From contig CM040450.1 of assembly GCA_022749755.1 (NCBI GenBank), positions 12,236,913 through 12,300,912 of the forward strand: a DNA stretch of 64,000 bases. Direction: 5' to 3'. The notes beneath the pieces are model-generated. The model did not search any database and had not been told where the DNA came from. It saw only the letters and a program-made list of their open reading frames with translations. Origin of the DNA: Azadirachta indica (Eukaryota > Streptophyta > Magnoliopsida > Sapindales > Meliaceae). Positions within the stretch are counted from its first letter, which is position 1. Each line of letters opens with the position of its first letter. Position numbers and translations under genes: made by a program. Shown here one piece after another: positions 25,901-39,183 of this stretch.

Positions 25901-28900
25901 TTAACTCAGTTAGATGCATGGTTATGGTTTCTCAAACCTCTGAAGAACTTCCACCAGAATTACAGTTACCAATGGATCCCAGCAACAAAAAAATTTAAGC
26001 ATTACTATATTATCAATACTTTATTTTAACACCCATAAAATGTCCACCAGACACACTTAAGCAACAAGAGTAAAGAAAGGACTCTCAAAGATTCCATAGC
26101 TACAGAGAGAGAGTAAGATAAAGATTTTGTCCTCAAAGTAAGAAAGATAACTTGGCAATGATGAATCTCTTCAAACCCTCACTTGGCCACTCAAGATCTA
26201 CCAATGACACACACACACACACACACACAAACACATATATATCAAACATAATGATCTTATATTAGCCACAGCAAAGAAAAGAGAAAAGTGCAGGTAAATT
26301 GTCCCAATCAGCAGTTGGTCATACTGATGAGAAAACAATACAAATTCTGTTTTACATCTTTGAAACCTTTCTCAAAAGTTATTTTGACATCCTTCACCAA
26401 GCAAACAGAGTAGGCAGGCATCAAAGTTGGTAATTACAATTTTTTCATAATTCTAAGCTGTGGTTCATCTGATACAAATTAGTAAAATTTATCATACCTC
26501 TGACTGAAGTTCCCTCATAATCTCGTACATGTCTAAAAGCACAAATAGTTTTTCAGGCGATCTCTTGCTTTTGGCAATACCCTCACCAAAACTGAGAAGC
26601 ACGGCCACACTGTTTGCAGTGACTTCTGCAAAACATTGATCCCTAAGAGAATCGACACCATCAAGTATTTGATCACAGATTTTCCTTTCCCCAGCAAAGA
26701 GCAGTTTCACCTGTTTTAATCATTACAATGTAGTGAAGAAATAGAAGAATAATGAATTGACTGAGCAGAATGTCACAGAAAACCTTACAGCAATCCGCAT
26801 GTGATGTATCCAATTCCCAATCTTAGCCTCCAAAACTTCCCACTGCATTTTCTGGACATCATCTTTACTCAGTCTCTCTACGCCTAGTTTCCTAAGGCTC
26901 TGTTCCAAAACTGAAGCACGTGTGTCCCTAGAAATAGAGTATTATAGGTCTTATATACTCAAGAGTGAGAAGAAGTAGAAAATAACTGCTGCAGTGAAGT
27001 CAATTATTTTATAGACAGTCATCAGTAACTAAATCAATAAGTTATCATAAAAGAAAAAGAATAGCAACATTTTCCTCCGACTTCTTTAAAAGATTATATA
27101 AAAAATAAAAAACAAGAAAGCAACACTTATATATGTATTTAGACAATATCCATCACAGTTAGAGATGATATATGTAGTTAGATAATATTCATCACAGTTA
27201 GAGATGTTCCTAATCCTAACTTAAATGTGTAGAAGAAGTACAAAGCCAGCAAGTAAATATTGGGAAAAATGATAATCAAGTCTAATTCCAGTCTAAAAGA
27301 AAACTTGAAAAAGCATATATATATTCAACCTCAGCTAACCATATTACTTCTTATTGTATCAGTTGGGTTGTGAATGAGTCATTTCTTTGTTATTTAGCAG
27401 CATCAAGCAGTCCAGAGGTGAGACTTTATATGTAAGTCAAATATTTGACATTTAACAATTTAGTGGAAAGATAAAAGTGAAAAAAGTCTCTATAAATATG
27501 GTTAATTGATTTTATAACTTATTTCTGCCACTGCATATCAATTCATAAATTAAAAAATCTAAAGCTCTAATGGAGTCGGATGAGAAATAGCATACTGTTA
27601 AAGTAAGTAAAAAAAGTAGAAAAATCACCGGTAGATTCGAAATAGCTGCTGTTGGTGGCCTGCTTGAACCATTTGTTGGGCTAAATCATGCAGCAATGGC
27701 ACAACTCGTGGTGGAATAAGAGTTGGAGGTGTATAAACAGCTGCTTGCAAGGTCTTTTGCTGCTCAGCATGACTCTTGCCATTAGCATCACCTTCATCCC
27801 CTGGTGCTCCTGATGCTGGCCGCAGAGAGTTGGGAAGACAATCAAAAAGACGATCAGGTTCCACAGGTTTGCTGAAAATCAGAAGAGATGCAAGTTACTT
27901 GAAAGCCTTTATTGATAATACAGCCTGATGTACATATTAAAATCACTCAAGTATTGAAAAATATAATCACATATGGAGGACATAACTGAAGATGAGGTTA
28001 CGCTCACTGCATTTAAAGGGAAAAAAAAGATTTCATTCCAAAGAAATAAGAAATTAATGTACTAGTTAAAATCTCTTACCTCAAGAACTACCCAAACATA
28101 ATACACAAGGGAACTATGGAATTATATCACCTAAACAAAATAAGCAAAAAGAGGAACCAAGGACGTCACATAATGGAAGTGCTTACACATCATTTTCCCT
28201 CTAATATGACATAGCATAGTACTGTTTCGTGCCAATCAAAGAATAATTCAGCTGGCTTAAGAAATTCTGCCTATTAGCAGGTGAAAAGATAATATTTAGT
28301 GTAACAGATGCATCTGTGTTTATTGAAGCTCTTTCTGTGTATTTCTTCAACTCAAGAAATATCTTTTCATTCTCTGAAGTCTTCATATGTAATAATCTTA
28401 ATTTCATATCAAATTTGCAACTTATAGCCCTTAAAGCAACAAAGAGAAAATTCTCTTAATCAGGTGGCGGTAGGCTATAAAGCTAAGGATGGCCTTTATC
28501 ATTCCTCAGAACCCACAATCCTGGTGAAAAAGGGATTTGATCCTACAACTCTAGTATGATGCCAACTCCCAACGGAGTTGAGTGTAACATTTTAAGTTTC
28601 TCATTGCAAGTGAAGTAGAGATTTGATCACTAGTAAAAAGATAAATATTAGGCAATATGATATTAAACAAATTGAAGTCTTAGCAAATATAGAGAAAGAG
28701 TAGCTAAATGAGATAACCGTTATCAGCAGAAAGCCTTTTGCTAGGAAACAAAAGCAAGAAGATATTCTAATAAGAAAGCACAACTTGATTAAAAAATAAA
28801 AAAGAGAATTTCTTCACCAGGAGACACAAATGAAGCATCAGCTGATATCTATGAGAAGCCAACCTGTAATTTGTCAATAGCTGTCTGAACTCATCTTCAA

Positions 28901-30140
28901 GTTTTGAGATAGCTTTTGCCAGCAAAACATTACACTGGTTAAGCACTCCCTCACTGCTCTTAAAATTTTTATTGCTACTGAAAAATTTTATAATTTTTCT
29001 CAGCTGATCAATTGCTTCTAGGTAGCTTTCTAGGTCCTCGTGTGGACCTTTAAGGATTTTTGCCTCTGCCTAGATATCAATTAAATAAAAGATCACAACT
29101 GAGAATCAAATGGTCAAAAGTAAAACATAATAGCACTCTAATAATATTAGCAATGAAAGGCAGCAATTTCACAGTTATAATCTTTTTTAAATAAAAAAAA
29201 ATCCCTGATGTTCATGTTCTTATCCCGCATAGGAAAACTTATAGCAAAAGGATAAAAATCAACAAGAAGATTAATCTTTTCCTCTTCTGGTTAAATAAAA
29301 TCATCAAATTCATATAATCATTAAGCAATTAAACAACTAGTTGTATCTTAGTTAAGATAGGAACACTTATTTACTGATAGTATATGATCAAGAAGTGATA
29401 TGAAAGTGGCCGCCAATTATGATAAATTGGTAAGCATCAACAGTAGAAATTGCAATCTAATTCATAATCCTAATGTTATGTATCAGAAGAATGCCCTATG
29501 CTTCCACTTACAAGATACAAACAAAGGCTCCCATTGAAAAATTTAAAGTTTAATTCATTGTGTTTGCGTATTGCCAATTTCAGCTTACAAGTTATGATTT
29601 TGGAATGAAATCAAGAAGCACAAACTCAATTAACAGTTTAATATCCTATACAGATAAAATAAGGAATTTTCATAAGCAAAAATTCACTTTGGCCACTAAA
29701 AAATCATCTCAAATTAAAATGCACATCAAATTATCATCATCTCACACCAAAATCATATTAAATAAATGAAAAGAAACAAACCTTGCGAGTAAGGTCAAAT
29801 TGACCCAAAATAACCTCTGCGGACTTCAACGTCTTATCAATATTCTCATGTGCTCTCCTAATCGAATGCGTCCTTATCTACCATCAACCAAAATAAAAAA
29901 TTCAGAAACCTAATCTCTTCTCCTCCTCCAGATCATACAAACATTTCAAACAAATCAAACAGAGAGAAACAGAAACGCAACCTGAGTGGGGCGCATGGCG
30001 GTTTCGAGAGCGGAGAGGCGGTAATCAAATGAGCCGAGAATCGAAACCATGTTATCAGTAATCGTTTGATTCCTCTGCAACGATTCTCTGACGAACGCCG
30101 CTCTTTCTTTCAACGCTCCCATTGCTTGAGGAACTCCCAT
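22923..30140 (-). CDS. EXO70A1: Exocyst subunit EXO70A1-like
   Basis: Eleven coding exons in transcript order: 29982-30140, 29782-29877, 28864-29069, 27629-27871, 26789-26927, 26498-26710, 25182-25387, 24466-24663, 24280-24379, 23131-23375, 22923-23040. Phases agree at each junction and give 640 residues, close to the roughly 638 of Arabidopsis EXO70A1. Diagnostic blocks: QRNQTITDNMVSILGSFDYR near the N-terminus, LLHDLAQQMVQAGHQQQL, QWEVLEAKIGNWIHHMRIA, KRSPEKLFVLLDMYEIMREL, NNLDGKARQYKDPALTQLF, and the C-terminal GKTWNEQRR. Exo70 tethers secretory vesicles to the plasma membrane as part of the octameric exocyst; the C-terminal Exo70 domain binds phosphoinositides, and the N-terminal part is a coiled coil. 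The A1 class is the housekeeping form, used in polar growth, vascular cell walls and the Casparian strip. The last intron is GC-AG (see findings). Introns hold a (CA)n tract and a small tandem duplication. Confidence 0.96.
23041..23130 (-). other. GC-AG intron, 90 nt, in EXO70A1
   Basis: The donor reads TTTTGG|GCAAGT and the acceptor GTGCACAG|GCC. Using GC restores the conserved KRFG-PMIESGKNP junction (Arabidopsis KRFG-PLVESGKNP). The nearest GT, four bases on, would shift the frame. GCAAGT is the standard form of GC donors. The intron is a multiple of three and has no in-frame stop. Confidence 0.85.
26207..26229. repeat. (CA)n microsatellite in an EXO70A1 intron
   Basis: About eleven CA units inside the intron between exons 6 and 7. 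No function seen. Confidence 0.85.
27130..27207. repeat. Tandem duplication (39-bp period) in an EXO70A1 intron
   Basis: Two near-copies sharing TATGTAgTTAGAcAATATcCATCACAGTTAGAGATG in pattern, at about 27130-27168 and 27169-27207, in the intron between exons 4 and 5. Confidence 0.7.
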
Positions 30141-33100
30141 TGTTTTCTCTTCTCAATTTTTCTAGGAAATTGTTCGAGTAAACACACAATTTGTGTGATT
30201 TCAACGTTAGTTTTCTGGTAATGCAAATTTATTTATTTATTTATTAATTTAAAAAAAATAGGAGATCAAAACGCGAAATGCTAACAGCAGTGGGGCAAGG
30301 AATGAAGTAGTTATTAAGGAATCTACGGAAATTCTCGTCAGTCAGTTGGTGGGTCCGTATCCAATTTTGTTGGGGCCTCCTCTTTTTTTTATTTTTTTAT
30401 TGTTCTCTGTATATTTAAATAATTCCACGTCATTTTGTAATCGAATAATAAAATAATGGAAATACAAGGAGATCATTGATACTTGCTAATTAGTTTGTGG
30501 GTCCCTGTCAATAATGTGGGGCGTACATTTTATTTTTGATTTATTTTTATAAATTTAAATCCACGTCGTATGTAGAAATATTTTGTAATCGAATGGTTTA
30601 AAATTTAAGTTATTGGGAAACAGTTTTCGTGATCTTCGCTGATTCTCTTTAACGAGGGAATCTATTTTTTGTCTTTGTTGTTTATGATTTGCCTTATGGG
30701 CTAAAGAGTTAAAAACACGTACATTTGAATAAATAATTTCAACATTTCAAAAAATGTATATTTATTCATTAATTTCTAGGGATAATAACATATAGTTTCC
30801 TCATTTTTAACTATATTACGGATTGTGATCCCACCTTTTGAGTTTTGACTAGATGGTAAAAAAAAAATTCTATCTTACACAGGACTCCCCTGTTTTGGTA
30901 GCAAGGCTTCCACATACATTATGACTATTTTTATCTCATTTATAAGTCGATCAACATCAAATATGGGGTTCCAATCCCTTTTGGGACGAAGCTCGATAAT
31001 TAGATGTACATTTTTATTCTCTTATAATTTTTTATGATTCTAACATGATAAAATTTTATAAACAAAAATAAACCGCCTCTTATCATTAATACACATCAAA
31101 TATAACATACACAAATGTGATATGTTCAAAAATATTCCATGTAGCATAGGTATAGTGACCTCAACATCATATGTCAAATCTGTGCCTTCCATAAAATTAT
31201 GTATGACCTAGAAAAAAAATAGGAAAAAAAAAAGAATGAACTTACAATTTAATGAATAAAAATAATTTATAAAAATTATGCATTTTTATAAAATGCTTTT
31301 ACATTATGTATAAATAAGACATCGTTCATATATTAAAAAATATTTTTCATCACAATTGATATAATTAATACCAAATTAGTACTTGAGAGAAACTCTCATA
31401 CTTAGCAAAAAGACTATACCCAAGTGAAAAAATCATAATTATATCTGGTAGCCTTGTCTCATTGCTTAGTAGAACACCAATTAAAATTATACTATACACT
31501 TGTATCTCTACCATCTCTAATTAACATAATTTTATTATTGAAGAGAGAACGAGCACATGTACGATGTTTTACACTATTAGGACTAATATTTAGACAAATC
31601 ATAATTACATTCATACAACTATTAAATGTCACATGTAAAATAAACATCACTTTTCATGGAGAGCAATATTTGACAAATAAATTAGTTATCAAATCATATG
31701 ATACTAATTTTTAGAATATCATTTTCCTATGAAAAATATTTATGTATGCAAATAAACACATTAACATATAATTCAATCATGATATAATTAACATTTTACT
31801 ATACTAAAAATACGTGAAAAATTTAAGAGTATTTACAGACAATTCGACAACTCAATTTTAAAAAATTTTAAGATTCTTTAATCTCTCAACTGAGCACTGC
31901 ACCACCTCATTAAAATATAAAATTAAAAAATTAATCATTAAAATTGATTCAAAACTTAATACTTCGTATATATTATAAGTAGTTTAATATCACTCATTAA
32001 ATTTTTGGATATAATTTTAACTATCTAATATCCTTTGTTACACTTTTTTTCTTTTTTTCTTATCTATAATTTTCATAAACCTCGTGAGAAGTACATGCAA
32101 ATACTTTATTTGAAAGATATAGATACCAACCACTTCTACGAAAAGATGATCGGTAAATTCAAATTATATATCACCTTGCCAAAATTTATTAAATGAAGGT
32201 ACCAGTCTCGTCTAAAGATTTCTCCATGTTTGATAACTTTTGATTTATTTCTACCCTTACGAAAAAGAAAGGCGAACTAGGGAGAACTTATAAGTGGTGT
32301 CCAAGATGTGAAGCACGAGCTTGATGTGACTAGCCAAATGAAAGAGAAAGGTCCGGTCTAGCAACAGGCCAGGGGCCAGGGCTACTCAAACCCCTTGAGC
32401 TTTCACACCTCCAAATGGAAATTAATGCAAAACCTGCGGCCATTATCATGCTGCTACTCTGCAGGCGCTTGGTCTTTTAGGGAATCTATTTAGAGTCTTA
32501 CACAAATTTGTGACCCTTCAGTAACTACGTTTGGTCTTCCTTCTGGGGTCAAATTGACAACCCATGTGCATATAATTTGCTCATTCAACATTGATTTCTT
32601 GTTGGTATTTGAACGTGTTATGACCAGATTCATTAATTAAGTAACATAATTAGGTTCAATGAAAGTTACAGGTAGACATCCTCAATATTGTTAGCCACAA
32701 AATGTCATAAACAGAGCGTAGCCATTATTAAGTTTAATAAATGCTAAATTGGGGAATGATTTGACCATGAAAACTGGGCATCACGTTCAATGCATTTGAC
32801 TATTATGTTGAGTACAAGGTCAATATTGTCAACTTATATAAACTTTAGTAACATGGAACACAAAAATAATGCAAGAATTATAACATCAATCAGCATATGA
32901 AAACTATACTTATAATATCATACATGGACAATACATAGTACCAAACCCATAAAGCATGAAAAGGAGGAGAGAAGTTTTAGCCAAACCCTGAAAGAGTCTT
33001 ACATTAAGCTTTGAATATGCTATATCAAACTGCTAGCAGTAAAATATGTGGACAATACATAATACCAAAAGCCGCTACAAACACCTTATTTTCACACAAA

Positions 33101-33245
33101 TGTTGGGTTCGGTGTAGGCAAAATGAACACACCAACTTTCTTCAACCTCCAACTATATGTGTACTTCAGAAGTTTCACTGCAGAAAACGCAAAAGACTAT
33201 TTCCCTTTCTATTCTTCTCATGTTCTAGTAGCACAGGTGTTAGGT
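30141..33245. other. Intergenic: EXO70A1 promoter and AT-rich DNA
   Basis: Begins with the EXO70A1 leader and promoter on the minus strand, where GTGGGTCCC-type blocks recur near 30349 and 30498. The rest is AT-rich with no supported gene. A less AT-rich patch at about 32270-32600 has no readable coding frame and may be the remnant of an old gene or transposon. The final part (about 32700-33245) is probably the 3' UTR of the next gene. Confidence 0.5.
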
Positions 33246-35595
33246 TCAATAAGTCCAGTCCCTGGGCAATCCTATATCTGGGGGAAGAAGATATTCCTCC
33301 TGCTTGCTCGTAACTACTGCCAACTTTTTCATGGAGTTCCTCTGTTGAGTGGCCTGAATCTTCTGCCTATCTCCCATACCTGTCATCAGTAATAGCAAGC
33401 ATAAGATGATATTAAAATGTTGGAGCTTTCCATAATTTTGCCTCAACAGTATTCCCCATCCGAATACTAAAGGAGAATAGATTGTACGTGTAGATTTCAT
33501 TTCTACGCAAAATATTCCAATGTAGAAACAGCTCAACACAATTTACACGAGTTTTCACATGTATGCTATACCATCTATTTCACAAACTAAAGTTTGAAAC
33601 ACTAAATTGAAATGGTAATTCTGTTGTTAAACATTTACTAACACTGCTCCCCTCGGGTAAAATTTTCCACAGTTCGAAAGTCAAATATCCCACTTCACAA
33701 ACGCAGTTTAAGGAATAGGGACCATGTATGTCCCTTTCAATATAGAAGTAGTGAGAGGAATCCAGACTCTAAACATCTAAAATAGAAGTGAGGAAGAAAA
33801 ATCCCTATATAATTACAATTTTCGCTCCCTATTTGGTATTGCAGGCACATTTTCTTTGACCTTTACCACAAATGACATGTTATATGTACATAATTCATGC
33901 CCAATTTATTGCCATTACTTGGTAATTACAGAGTGAAACTAATTACTTCTTATGCACGCTTTGTGAATATACAAGAGATACACAAAAGAGCCCCTTTTTC
34001 TAATACAAAACATAAAATGAGGGGAACAGCATTGGACCAATGTGGATTAGAACGGATAAGAAATGTTTGTTATGTTGAGAAGTACGAGCGATAAAACAAT
34101 AATTGTAAAATAAAAGCGATCGTTTACAAGTGCTTATAAAGAAGCACAACAGTCCAAGTATATCATAAATCTGAAATATGTCAATTTCCAAAGGTGGATG
34201 GATTGTGCATGTTACATACAATCTTGACCATCCAGAATATTTTAATCTAATGATCTCTGAACTGTGTCACTAATCAAATACAAAAATATGGTCCCATCAG
34301 TATTGCTACAAACAACATAAAATTATTTGTTCAAGTGCTTTTATATCTCTCTTTTCTTTTATGGTGTTACAATTATTATTCGCACAGTTAGTAGACACTG
34401 CCACAGTATCAGAACAAGGACCAAAACAAGCAATCAATTCAAGCATACACTGAAATCATCATCATCATCATCTCATGGCAGATAAGGGAGAAACCCATAC
34501 TTCAACACCAAAAACGGCAAATGGCAAAAACTAAAAAAATTACTTTCAAGAACCCTAAACAGAAATATTGCAAAACACCCAGAAATTTTTTTTTTAAAAA
34601 AAAAAAGGGAAAAAAAAAAACAACTCACTTTGCTTCTTGGCAACACTGGCAGTAGAAACACTGGTGGTGTAATTGTTAATGCGAGGATGAAACACACCTG
34701 TCCCTCCATAGTCTCTCAGGAAACCACCATTGGAACCAAACCCACTTCCCTGATATGGCAAAACCCGGTTTTGTTGCAGTAAGCGGTTTTGCTGTCTCTG
34801 CAAAACCCTATTAGCTCTTTCTTTCACATAGCTCTGCAGCTACACCAAAAAAATATAAAAACAAACCATCATGAGTTCATTTAAATGTCATTCTCATAAA
34901 AGCTGCAAAAGTAAAGCACTGAAAAGACAAATCAAGAGAAATAAAAACAAATGAAAGTAAGCAAAAGGAAATCCGGTTTAAGTTACTTGGGCTGGAGTTG
35001 GTTTCAGGAACTCGACATGGTAACCCGATTTGACCCCAGTAGAAAACGACCCGGCCCCGTACTTGTGAATCCTTTGACCAAGCTCACGTCCACCGCTGGC
35101 GCCAAAAGGGCCAGTAAACTGAGGTCTCACGCTCACCGGAACTCTCTGAACCGCAGGCGTAAATCGCTGCAATGTGAAAATTCAAACCGAACAAAACAAA
35201 ACACAAATATTATACAAAGCCATGCAAAGAAGACAAACATAGAGAAGTTACCGGAAAAAAAAAAGAACTGTTCTCGCTATACTACGTCGTATTTGTAACA
35301 TGAAACGCGTGGCAATACTTTTCTCAAACGGATGAACGTCCAGATATTTGTACACAAAATGTCTAAAGGTGAAACGAACCTCTAGCTCGAAGTTATGGGG
35401 AATTTCATCACGTTGGAGCAAAGAGAGAGCGGTGAAATGGTGAGCGAGTTCGTCCATACACGGGAGTTGCTGGCGGCAGACGTGGTGGTGCTGGTTCTGG
35501 CTCTGGTGGTGGAGGCGGAGATGTGGGTCGAAGTGAAAATCAGAAGGAACAAAATGTTCGCCATCGTTGAAGTTAGGAGGAAACTGAGCAGCCAT
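33246..35595 (-). CDS. Plant protein of unknown function, 246 aa
   Basis: I do not recognise the family by name. Four exons in transcript order: 35380-35595, 34987-35166, 34629-34839, 33246-33379. All junctions are GT-AG and in phase. The protein has an acidic/aromatic start (MAAQFPPNFNDGEHFVP), a His-rich run around residues 28-39, a Gly-rich middle (FTGPFGASGGRELGQR), an Arg/Gln-rich helix (ERANRVLQRQQNRLLQQNR) that could coil, and a distinctive end, EEYLLPPDIGLPRDWTY. There is no signal peptide or membrane segment from the chosen start. An in-frame ATG 17 codons upstream would add a hydrophobic stretch, but that sequence looks like leader. The tidy gene structure and the compact C-terminal motif argue for a real, conserved gene. 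A nuclear or RNA-related role would be a guess. Confidence 0.78.
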
Positions 35596-35771
35596 ACTTA
35601 AAAAGAAACAGAGCACAAACAAATTAAACAAAAAACCAAAAAACAAAAGGAAAAAGATTTCTCGATTGGTTTTGGTTTTGGGTTGTCTTTGTTTGGTGTA
35701 AAAGAGTGAGAAGGGGGGAAATTCGAGAGCTGAAAGCGGGATTTTGTGTCGGGTTTTGTGAAGAAGGAGAG

Positions 35772-35779
35772 TATTTAAA
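35772..35779 (-). promoter_or_regulatory. TATA-like box of the 246-aa protein gene
   Basis: TTTAAATA on the minus strand, about 180 nt upstream of the ATG at 35595, with CT-rich DNA directly downstream of it. Position and sequence fit a TATA box. Confidence 0.4.
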
Positions 35780-36448
35780 GAGAGAGAAAAGGTTAGAGCT
35801 CTGTTTTCAAATCGACGTTACAAGTTCTACTCTCTGATAAAAAAAGGGCGTGGAAAGTAGGGCATGTTTGGTTTTTAATTAATTTTGAGAACTTTGGAAA
35901 GTGCCCTTTTGGTCAAAGAACCATAGAAATCTATTACCATTTAAATTAACTAGTATGTAAGTCTTTATATGAGAATTTATTTTTGTAATATTATTATTTT
36001 AAAAAATATTGAATCTATTACCATTTAAATTCTAAACTTTTAATTATTTTTAAAGAAATTACTATAAAAATATGAAAAATCTCCACTTAATTATTGAACA
36101 ACTATTATAAAATTACTATTAACTCAATTTTTTTAAATATATATGTTATAAATGCACCAAAAAATATTAGCCATACTACTACTATAAGTAAAATTACCCT
36201 TTATAAGTAGGATAATATAAAAATAGAAGAGATTTTCTTACTGTTGCGTTGGGTATATTTAATTTGAATTAAGAGCATATTTTATTTAAATTGAACGCAG
36301 ATCTTCACAAAGCAATACTGAATTTACAACAATCTCAACTCCTAACTCTTATCAGGTTTTTTATTTATGAATTGATAAATTATACATGTGATAAATAATA
36401 TTAATATATATAAATAAATGAGAGAGTATGAAAACTCGAAATTTAATG

Positions 36449-37611
36449 GGTTATTTTTAGTTTTATCCCTAATTTATTAACATATATCATATATCTCATC
36501 AATTTATTAAAAATCATCATTCTACCCCTAAATAACGATAAAATAATTATTTTACCCTTATTTTAACTAAAAATAAAAAAGAATAATAATATTTAGCCAT
36601 TAAAAGTTGGTCAAGTAACAAATTAAGACATCCTGGTTGATTTTATCATTTTAGCCTCTACTATTACATTAATCTATTAAATAGTTACAAATTTACCCTT
36701 ATTGATTAGATTTAAATGAATATATTATACTATTCATCTTTAATATAAAATATAAATATAGATCCCTAATCTACTAGCTTCATTGCCGCCTTTTTTTTCC
36801 CTCCCATCTCCAAATATATTATTACTATCACCATCTTCATTTTCATCTTTAATTTTTTATCTTATTTTTTAATTTTTTTCTCTTTCTATCACTTTCTCCG
36901 CCATAACCACAGACACTATTTTTCTCTCTTTTTTACAAATACAAATTTTTTCCGAATTATATTTAAAAAATTATCAATGAAAGTCTCAATAACTGTCCAA
37001 GTAAATTTTTACAATCTTTACTATTCTTCCCTTGAAATATGATGAATTAAAGCTATATATTGTGACTTTAGGTTCATATTTTCGGTTATCTATCTCTTAT
37101 ATAGTTTTTATTGGTAATTATGAGGAAGAACATTAGCTGAGATAGTATGAATTAACAGTAGAGGAAAAAAAATGTCTTTAAAATTAAAATAGAAAATTTG
37201 GTTGACAACAAGAAAATGATAGGAAAAGCTAATGCATTTTTTCCAAAAAAAGAATGTAAGAAAAGTTGATACTTTTTTTGCAACAAGAAATAATAGGAGA
37301 AGTGTATTTCCTTTAAATTTTTTATTACATACAATAAAATTATGATTTTTTTAATGCTGTGGAGAAAAGGTAAATTATATACTCAAAAATTTTGATGGAT
37401 GATGATAAATGTAACAATAGGGACTAAAATGTTATAATTAATGAAACTATTTTATAATTTATTATTTTATCAAAGTTAAGGGACTGAAACTATATTATTT
37501 TTAATTAAAAATAAGTGTAAAATAATTATATAGGATAAAATGATAATTTTTAACAAATTGATAGCACATTTAATATATATCAATAAATTAAAGGCAAAAC
37601 TAAAAATAACC
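36449..37611. mobile_element. Non-autonomous element with long terminal inverted repeats
   Basis: The left end starts GGTTATTTTTAGTTTT and the right end, read in reverse complement, starts GGTTATTTTTAGTTTTG. The two arms can be aligned with mismatches and small gaps over at least 36449-36575 against 37496-37611. Weaker similarity (ATTTTAGnCnCTAnTnTTACATT) continues to about 36680 and 37390. The interior has no transposase frame. Long inverted ends of 100-220 bp are typical of Mutator-like (MULE) elements. I could not find a clean 9-bp target duplication, so the exact ends and superfamily are uncertain. Confidence 0.6.
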
Positions 37612-38446
37612 ACGGGACAAATATATAATAATATCATGATATTGTTTGTGTATATATATTGTTATTTAATTATTCTTTATTGAAATTATTAGATTACTTT
37701 TTTAGTACTAAAATTTACAGTGAGTAGTAATGTGATCATATTGAGATTAAGACAAAAGCTGTAAGAGAAATTTTGTTATAAGCTTAATTAATAGAACGAC
37801 AAAACTTAGAATGTAGTTAATAATTGATGATCGATAATAGTCCAATTTCTTCACAAATGTTTCAAGAAAGGGTCCAAGCTTTTATATATAATTATTCATT
37901 GATACATCACATCATCTTCATTCATACAATTGTCTAGTAATAACATTTTATCATGCTCGTTTTTATATTATTTTTTAATATTTGTACAACATAAACATAA
38001 TATTGTCAAATGATAGTTGAATGCACGTGTATAATATGTGATTTGTGATTCTTGTATTTTATTTATGATACACATTTTTTTAATAATACTTTTTCCAAAA
38101 CAATTATGAGATATAGACGCGATTTTATTATAAATTTTTATAGAAATTTATATTAGTTATAAAGAATAGTTTTGTGACAATGTTATGTCATTATTTCTTA
38201 TTTTATATTTTTTGCAAAAATAATGAAAAATTAACATGAATAGAAGAAAATGAATTATATAATGGTGATCAATTGGTATAATATATTAATTTATATAAGT
38301 AGAATCTGTATCTCCGATGTTGTTTGAAATATAGATTTTAAGCGTTTGTGTGGGCTCAACGGAACGATGTCTTGATGAACAAAATTGTGCTACCAAACAA
38401 GGCCTTAACGTACCTTTTTTTTTTTTTGCTGAGAAGGCCGTACTGA

Positions 38447-38908
38447 GGTCACGTGACCGCTCGGCACACGCCTAAGACGACTAGACGAGTCAGGGCCGTA
38501 TTTCTCGGTTCCTCACTCTCCACTACTCTCTCGTTCTGGATCCTCACTTCGCACGTCAACTTATTGTCGTATCCTGTTATTCACTCGCCAGCAAAAGAAG
38601 ACGACACTCTACTCGCCATCGTTTCTGCCACGTGTTATATCGACAGGTGGCGCATAATTTAAGCGAGTTGTGTTATAATTTGTATTCGCAGGAGTGGGAG
38701 GTGTAATCTGGAAAAGGCTGAAATGTCCCCGGGGAGAACATCAACGAAATCGGTTAATCTGTGAGATAATATTTGAGGCACTGTAGTCCATCACTTTCAT
38801 TACACGTGTCAGCACAGAGATAATTTCCAGGGACTTGTTAACGTGAGGCTGCACCTTCTATGCTTACTGTGAACTCTATCCACTCCTTCTAACAGCACGC
38901 CACGTGGC
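38447..38908. promoter_or_regulatory. Cluster of four G-boxes (CACGTG)
   Basis: CACGTG occurs at 38450-38455, within the perfect palindrome GGTCACGTGACC (38447-38458); at 38629-38634; at 38803-38808; and at 38901-38906, within GCCACGTGGC (38899-38908). The patch is much less AT-rich than its surroundings. G-boxes bind bZIP (ABA, ABF) and bHLH (PIF) factors. It lies about 2.9 kb upstream of the 246-aa gene's start and downstream of the DUF7138-like gene, so its target is unclear. It could mark the promoter of an unrecognised transcript. Confidence 0.45.
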
Positions 38909-39183
38909 AAATGATGCTCTTTCATGCTTCTATAAATTTTTCTTTTGAAGCAATTTTGATTAATAATAGATATGAAATTCTTTTTGAAATTATTGGATGT
39001 GCATCGTAATTATGACTACCAAAGATTATTTTCAAGGCTATGATGACAAGTTTACCAAATTTGGTGAAAAATCCTCAACTTGTGATAAGAAAACGACTAA
39101 AAATAGATAAATTTAAATTGACCTCTTTTAAAAATTGTGAGGAATTATTGACATAAGACTCTATGGAAGTTGGCATATACTGC

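Noticed and set aside
35596..35646. Upstream in-frame ATG of the 246-aa gene giving a hydrophobic N-terminus
   Set aside because: The extension comes from a T-rich leader; the second Met starts a plausible soluble protein.
38453..38662. 69-codon ORF in the G-box patch
   Set aside because: No family match; its start lies inside a G-box palindrome and the frame looks like chance.
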